Assembly: GCF_002902905.1 (NCBI RefSeq)
Contig: NZ_CP026124.1
Span: 372,001-436,000 of the forward strand
DNA: 64,000 nucleotides
Direction: 5' to 3'
Source: Achromobacter sp. AONIH1
GTDB taxonomy: Bacteria; Pseudomonadota; Gammaproteobacteria; Burkholderiales; Burkholderiaceae_B
The notes beneath the pieces were generated by a model. That model ran no database searches and was not told the origin of the DNA. It saw only the letters and a program-made list of their open reading frames with translations. Position numbers and translations under genes: made by a program. Shown here piece by piece: positions 60,454 through 64,000 of the stretch; position 1 is the first letter of the stretch; each line of letters starts with the position of its first letter.

Positions 60454-60570
60454 GTTTTCCTAAATCCAGCGCGCAGAAATCATCGTTTCCCAATGCCGCC
60501 GTCACTGACGATCATAGCTCCTGAAACGTTCAAGACACGTCGGGGCAGCGCCGACGACCATTTAGGAAAC
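60454..60570. promoter_or_regulatory. Mirrored leader motif between LysR and GST genes
   Basis: On each strand ATTTAGGAAA occurs just before the start codon: minus strand at 60465-60456 before ATG 60446, plus strand at 60560-60569 before ATG 60575. As AGGA it is the ribosome site of both genes. The 10-base identity is longer than needed for that and may also be an operator half-site. Confidence 0.45.
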
Positions 60571-60574
60571 CTGC

Positions 60575-61201
60575 ATGCTAACGCTCTACACCGACAGCTC
60601 GCCCAACGGCTTCAAGGCCACCATCGCCCTGGAAGAACTCGGCCTGCCCTACACCCTCAAGCACGTCCACATCAACCAGGGCGAACACCGCCAGCCCGAC
60701 TTCCTGCGCCTGAACCCGCACGGCCGCATCCCCGTCCTCACCGACGACGAGACCGGCATCACCCTGTTCGAATCCGCCGCCATCCTGCTCTACCTGGCCG
60801 AGAAAACCGGCCGCCTGCTGCCCGCCGAACCGCGCGCCCGCTGGCAAGCCACGCAATGGCTCATCTTCCACGCCGCCAGCGTCGGCCCGCTGATCGGCCA
60901 ACGCGTCCACTTCGAAATCTTCGCCGCCCACAAAGACCCCATCGCCATCGAACGCTACCGCCGCCTCACGCACGAAGCCTACGCAACGCTGGACCAGCAC
61001 CTGGCCAGCGGCCAGCCCCATTTCTCCGGCGCCGAATACAGCATCGCCGACATCGCCCACTTCGGCTGGACCCATATCGCCCGCCTCATCGGCTTCGACT
61101 TCGACGCCTACCCGCACCTGAGCGACTGGCACGAACGCATCGCCCTCAGACCCGCCGTGCAGCGCGGCATCATGCTCCCGGAGCCCGCCATCGGGGCATG
61201 A
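60575..61201 (+). CDS. Glutathione S-transferase-family protein
   Basis: 208 residues. The N-terminal thioredoxin-like domain (LTLYTDSSPNGFKATIALEELGLPY, LRLNPHGRIPVLTDDE, LFESAAILLYLAEK) has the glutathione-contacting ES pair. The helical C-terminal domain is about 88-205, with SIADIAHFGW as the N-capping box. The N-terminal TDSSPNGFKATIALEEL pattern is that of the YfcG/Ure2-like (Nu-class) GSTs, which reduce disulfides. Divergent from a GcvA-like LysR gene. Confidence 0.88.
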   Translation: MLTLYTDSSPNGFKATIALEELGLPYTLKHVHINQGEHRQPDFLRLNPHGRIPVLTDDETGITLFESAAILLYLAEKTGRLLPAEPRARWQATQWLIFHAASVGPLIGQRVHFEIFAAHKDPIAIERYRRLTHEAYATLDQHLASGQPHFSGAEYSIADIAHFGWTHIARLIGFDFDAYPHLSDWHERIALRPAVQRGIMLPEPAIGA

Positions 61202-61209
61202 GTAGGCCC

Positions 61210-61322
61210 ACCCCCGAAGCGCTTGCGCGCCTCCCCCTCAAGGGGGCATGCCTGCGGACCGAGGATGAGCCTCCCCCCGAAGCGCTGACGCGCCCCCCCC
61301 CAGGGGGCATGCCTGCGGACCG
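61210..61322. repeat. Two tandem copies of a about 50-base GC-rich intergenic repeat
   Basis: Copy 1 (61210-61261) and copy 2 (61273-61322) share CCCCCGAAGCGCT, a C-run/G-run hairpin (CCCCCT/AGGGGG) and GCATGCCTGCGGACCG. Copy 2 has a nine-C run (61293-61301). A CCGGC-aaa-GCCGG hairpin follows at 61320-61332. The arrangement is familiar from Burkholderiales intergenic repeats. It fills the gap between the GST and monooxygenase genes. Confidence 0.75.
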
Positions 61323-61374
61323 GCAAAGCCGGCTCCGCGGCATCCGGCTGGCGGATGCACGGATCATCATCATC

Positions 61375-62424
61375 ATGAATATGAACGCGACTACTACCAA
61401 CTCTATCGACATGCCGTCCGGCGCCTCCTGGGCCGCGCATGCCCGCCATCCCGGCTACCGCCGCATGTTCGCGCCCGACGCGCTGACGCTGGGCATCTTC
61501 CTGCCGCTGCGCTTTTATGAAGGAGACATGCGCGTGCTGGCTGGCCAGTCCCGCCTCGTCAGCGACATCGACGCCCGCGGCTTCGCCGCCGCCTGGGTCC
61601 GCGACATCCCGCTGTACGACCCGCGCTTCGGCGACGCCGGCCAGCTCTTCGACCCCTTTACCTACCTGGCCTACCTCGCCGCCAGGACGCAGCGCATCTC
61701 CCTGGCCACTGGCAGCGCCATCTTCTCGCTGCGCCACCCCATCGACCTCGCCAAATCCGCCGCCACCATCGACCAACTCTCCGGCGGCCGCCTCGTCATG
61801 GGCATCGCCTCCGGCGACCGTCCCATCGAGTTCCCCGCCTACGGCCTGCAACACGACCAGCGCGCCGAGCGCTTCGCCCAGGCGGTGGCCGACTTCCGCC
61901 GCCTGCTCCAACCCGGCCGTCGCGCCCTGACCTCGCCGCTCGGCCACATCACCGACGCCGAACTCCTGCCCAAGCCCGCCGCCGGCCCCATCCCCCTGCT
62001 CGTCACCGGCGCCAGCGGCCAATCCCCGGACTGGATCGCCGCACACGCCGACGGCTGGCTCACGTACCCCGGCTCGTCCGTCGTCCCCGCGGGCCCCAAG
62101 GCCCTGGGCCAGAAAATCCAGGCTTGGCGCGACCGCATCCCCGACGGCGGCTTCCGCCCTCACGCCACCAACGAATGGATAGACCTGGTCGACGACCCCA
62201 CGCACCCGCCCACCCTGCTGCACGGCGGTTTCATCCTGCAGATCGGCCGCCACGCGCTCATCGATCTGCTCTCGCAATGGCAGACTGCCGGCGTCAACCA
62301 CGTCGCCCTGGGCATCCAGTTCTCACGCCGCCCCGCCGCCGAAGCCATCCAGGAATTGGCGGAGGAAGTGCTGCCGCGCTTCCCGTCGCATGAGGATGTG
62401 CCGCCACTGGATATGGATTGGTAG
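61375..62424 (+). CDS. LLM-class (luciferase-like) flavin oxidoreductase
   Basis: 349 residues from ATG 61375; ATG 61381 or 61411 are alternatives and the ribosome site is poor. The luciferase-like TIM barrel shows LTLGIFLPLRFY, AAAWVRDIPLYDPRFGDAGQLFDPFTYLAYLAARTQRISLATG and HPIDLAKSAATIDQLSGGRLVMGIASGDRP. Such enzymes use FMNH2 or F420 to oxidise small substrates; this group carries the TIGR03571-type pattern. The substrate is unknown. It is preceded by a tandem repeat, so it may have its own promoter within it. Confidence 0.85.
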   Translation: MNMNATTTNSIDMPSGASWAAHARHPGYRRMFAPDALTLGIFLPLRFYEGDMRVLAGQSRLVSDIDARGFAAAWVRDIPLYDPRFGDAGQLFDPFTYLAYLAARTQRISLATGSAIFSLRHPIDLAKSAATIDQLSGGRLVMGIASGDRPIEFPAYGLQHDQRAERFAQAVADFRRLLQPGRRALTSPLGHITDAELLPKPAAGPIPLLVTGASGQSPDWIAAHADGWLTYPGSSVVPAGPKALGQKIQAWRDRIPDGGFRPHATNEWIDLVDDPTHPPTLLHGGFILQIGRHALIDLLSQWQTAGVNHVALGIQFSRRPAAEAIQELAEEVLPRFPSHEDVPPLDMDW

Positions 62425-62543
62425 GCGTGACTGCGAAAGCAGCGTGCGAACTGCTATACGCATGAACGGCGAACAGCAGGCCACGCAGCACACGCCAACA
62501 CTCACCGCCAGGCAAGGCACGCCCCTCCACAACCAACACCCCC

Positions 62544-62845
62544 ACGACGCAAGCCACCACGTATGCAGAAACCGGCCGCCCGCGCGGCCGGTTTCTGCGG
62601 GCGACGTAAGCCTCGCCACCGACCACGGCTCCAGCAACGCCACATCCCTCGAAAGCCGCAGCCCCTCGGGCGGGGCGGCGCGGCTGCGAGCAACCTCGAT
62701 GCGCCCGAGGGAATCCGAAGGCAGCCGCCGCAGGCGGCAACGAGGATGACGAAGGGGGGGCCCGCCTAGGGAAGTCCGGAGCGAAGGCTCCGGACCGCGA
62801 TCGTGGGCGCGAGCAGCCGCGACGCCCCGCCCGAGGGGCGACCCA
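62544..62845. repeat. Hairpin-rich intergenic repeat, copy C (inverse of copy A)
   Basis: It contains the long hairpin with 13-base arms (62565-62577 and 62586-62598) and loop GCCCGCGC, then the GCCCCTCGGGCGGGG arm, the 90-base core with GTCCGGAGC/GCTCCGGAC (62774-62795), and the matching end arm (CCCCGCCCGAGGGG). Relative to copy A it has one T-A to C-G exchange in the long stem and an insertion (about 62755-62771) next to a G8-type run. The whole 62425-63024 gap otherwise holds only the CAG tract and the ilvD terminator. Confidence 0.85.
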
Positions 62846-62873
62846 CGAAGCGCCAGCACACAACGCTCAACGA

Positions 62874-62907
<34 letters not shown>

Positions 62908-62983
62908 AAAGCAGTAGCAGCAGTGAAGACAACAGCCTCACAAACCGCCAACACTCCAGCCCCCCAAAAAAGACCCAAAAAAA

Positions 62984-63004
62984 ACGGCGCCACAAAGGCG
63001 CCGT
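62984..63004 (-). terminator. Rho-independent terminator of ilvD
   Basis: Arms ACGGCGCC (62984-62991) and GGCGCCGT (62997-63004) with a 5-base loop are followed on the minus strand by at least seven T. It begins 21 bases after the ilvD stop. Confidence 0.88.
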
Positions 63005-63024
63005 CTTCTCCAAAACCCAAACCC

Positions 63025-64000
63025 TCAACGCTTCTGCTTGAGCTGCGAAAGATCCCGCACCGCCCCCCGATCTGCCGAAGTCGCCAGCGCCGCATAAGCC
63101 TGCAAGGCCAGCGACACCACGCGCTCCCGATCCACCGGCTCCCAAGCCTTCTCCCGCGCGTTCATCGCCTCGCGACGCCGCGCCAGCACCTCATCCGACA
63201 CCGCCAGATGCATCTTGCGCCGCGGAATATCGATCTCGATCACATCGCCGTCTTCCACCAGCCCGATCGTGCCGCCCTCCGCCGCCTCCGGCGAAGCATG
63301 CCCGATCACCAGCCCCGACGACCCGCCCGAGAAACGCCCGTCCGTGAACAGCGCGCACACCTTGCCCAGACCCTTGGACTTCAGATAGGACGTCGGATAC
63401 AGCATCTCCTGCATCCCCGGCCCGCCCTTCGGCCCTTCGTAGCGAATCACCACGACATCGCCAGCGACGACCTTGTCGCCCAGGATGCCTTCCACCGCAT
63501 CATCCTGGCTCTCGAACACCCGCGCGCGTCCCGTGAACACCCACTGCGACTCATCCACGCCCGCGGTCTTCACGATGCAGCCCTTCTCGGCCAGGTTGCC
63601 GTACAGCACCGCCAGCCCGCCGTCCTTCGAATACGCGTTTTCCTTGCTGCGGATGCAGCCTGTCTTGCGGTCCGTGTCCAGCGTCAGGAACGTCGCGTCC
63701 TGGCTGAACGCCACCGTCGTCGGAATGCCTCCGGGCGCCGCGCGATAGAACTTCTGCGCCTCCTCGCCGGCATCGCCCGCCACGTCCCACTGCGCGATCG
63801 CATTGCCCAGCGTGCCGCTGTGCACATTGCCGCAGGACAGGTCCAGCAGATCCGCGCGCGCCAGCTCGCCCAGGATGCCCAGGATGCCGCCCGCGCGATG
63901 CACGTCTTCAATGTGGTACTTGTCGGTGGCCGGCGCCGCCTTGCACAGGCACGGCACCTTGCGCGAAATGCGGTCGATGTCGGCCATCGTGAAATCCACG
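63025..64000 (-). CDS. ilvD: Dihydroxy-acid dehydratase, C-terminal part (cut by window edge)
   Basis: The last about 325 residues are present; the start lies beyond the window. [94 protein letters not shown] and [12 protein letters not shown] are characteristic of IlvD/Edd dehydratases. The TDGRFSGGS segment supplies substrate- and cluster-site residues. IlvD converts 2,3-dihydroxy acids to 2-oxo acids in valine and isoleucine synthesis with an Fe-S cluster; IlvD-type sugar-acid dehydratases share these motifs. A terminator follows at 62984. Confidence 0.92.
   Translation of the reverse strand, partial: VDFTMADIDRISRKVPCLCKAAPATDKYHIEDVHRAGGILGILGELARADLLDLSCGNVHSGTLGNAIAQWDVAGDAGEEAQKFYRAAPGGIPTTVAFSQDATFLTLDTDRKTGCIRSKENAYSKDGGLAVLYGNLAEKGCIVKTAGVDESQWVFTGRARVFESQDDAVEGILGDKVVAGDVVVIRYEGPKGGPGMQEMLYPTSYLKSKGLGKVCALFTDGRFSGGSSGLVIGHASPEAAEGGTIGLVEDGDVIEIDIPRRKMHLAVSDEVLARRREAMNAREKAWEPVDRERVVSLALQAYAALATSADRGAVRDLSQLKQKR

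Noticed and set aside
61210..61322. Possible CRISPR array because of two about 50-base direct repeats
   Set aside because: There are only two copies, no spacer of regular length and no cas gene; the pattern fits a common GC-rich intergenic repeat.

Overview
The window is a GC-rich (roughly two-thirds G+C) chromosomal stretch. It is dense in LysR regulators, short operons with ATGA stop/start overlaps, and transporter/oxidoreductase modules. Gene content and style (a MexEF-OprN-like pump, LIV-type ABC importers, DUF2269, phytanoyl-CoA dioxygenase, GC-rich intergenic repeats) suggest a betaproteobacterium of the Bordetella/Achromobacter group. This is an inference; no rRNA or tRNA gene is visible to confirm it.

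Left end (1-4.2 kb): one end of a mobile element (DUF1016/YhcG-type nuclease, cut by the window edge, overlapping a DUF4102-type tyrosine integrase), then prophage-like debris. The debris is a CI/S24 repressor divergent from a small phage-type protein, plus a stand-alone integrase arm-binding domain translationally coupled to a ureidoglycolate-lyase-like gene.

4.4-26 kb: accessory and housekeeping-accessory genes. They include a membrane-anchored hydrolase, a cupin, MFS and EamA transporters, and two giant tandem secreted WG-repeat proteins. There is an isocitrate lyase/PEP-mutase family enzyme with a divergent LysR, and a His-rich PadR regulator with a siderophore-interacting ferric reductase (YqjI/YqjH-like) behind a perfect palindromic operator. 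Further on lie an XRE-MmyB/DHA2 pair and a GbsR-type regulator with two related operators controlling a three-gene membrane/NAD operon.

26-34 kb: a complete RND multidrug efflux operon of MexEF-OprN type with a divergent LysR. 33.9-36.7 kb: intergenic repeat territory (two copies of a hairpin-rich repeat, a third near 62.6 kb), a small orphan ORF, an RNA 2',3'-cyclic phosphodiesterase and a 5'-nucleotidase. 36.7-39 kb: a HAF-repeat autotransporter.

39.1-54.5 kb: the most interesting block, a self-contained catabolic locus. It contains a SAF-domain NAD(P) oxidoreductase, a FadR-type GntR regulator, an SDR, an AroE-like dehydrogenase with altered substrate-site residues, a five-gene LIV-type importer, a second SDR, and a full 2-oxoacid dehydrogenase complex (fused E1alpha-beta, E2, E3) with a VOC enzyme between E1 and E2. 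A strong promoter followed by three operator half-sites sits at its divergent centre. I infer uptake of a small hydroxylated acid or polyol, its oxidation to a 2-oxo acid and CoA-dependent cleavage; the substrate is unknown to me.

54.5-64 kb: aldo/keto reductases, three LysR regulators, a cysteine-synthase-family PLP enzyme, a GST, an LLM-class monooxygenase, tandem GC-rich repeats, the third hairpin repeat, a CAG tract, and the 3' part of ilvD. Function calls rest on reading translated motifs by eye; no database search was possible.
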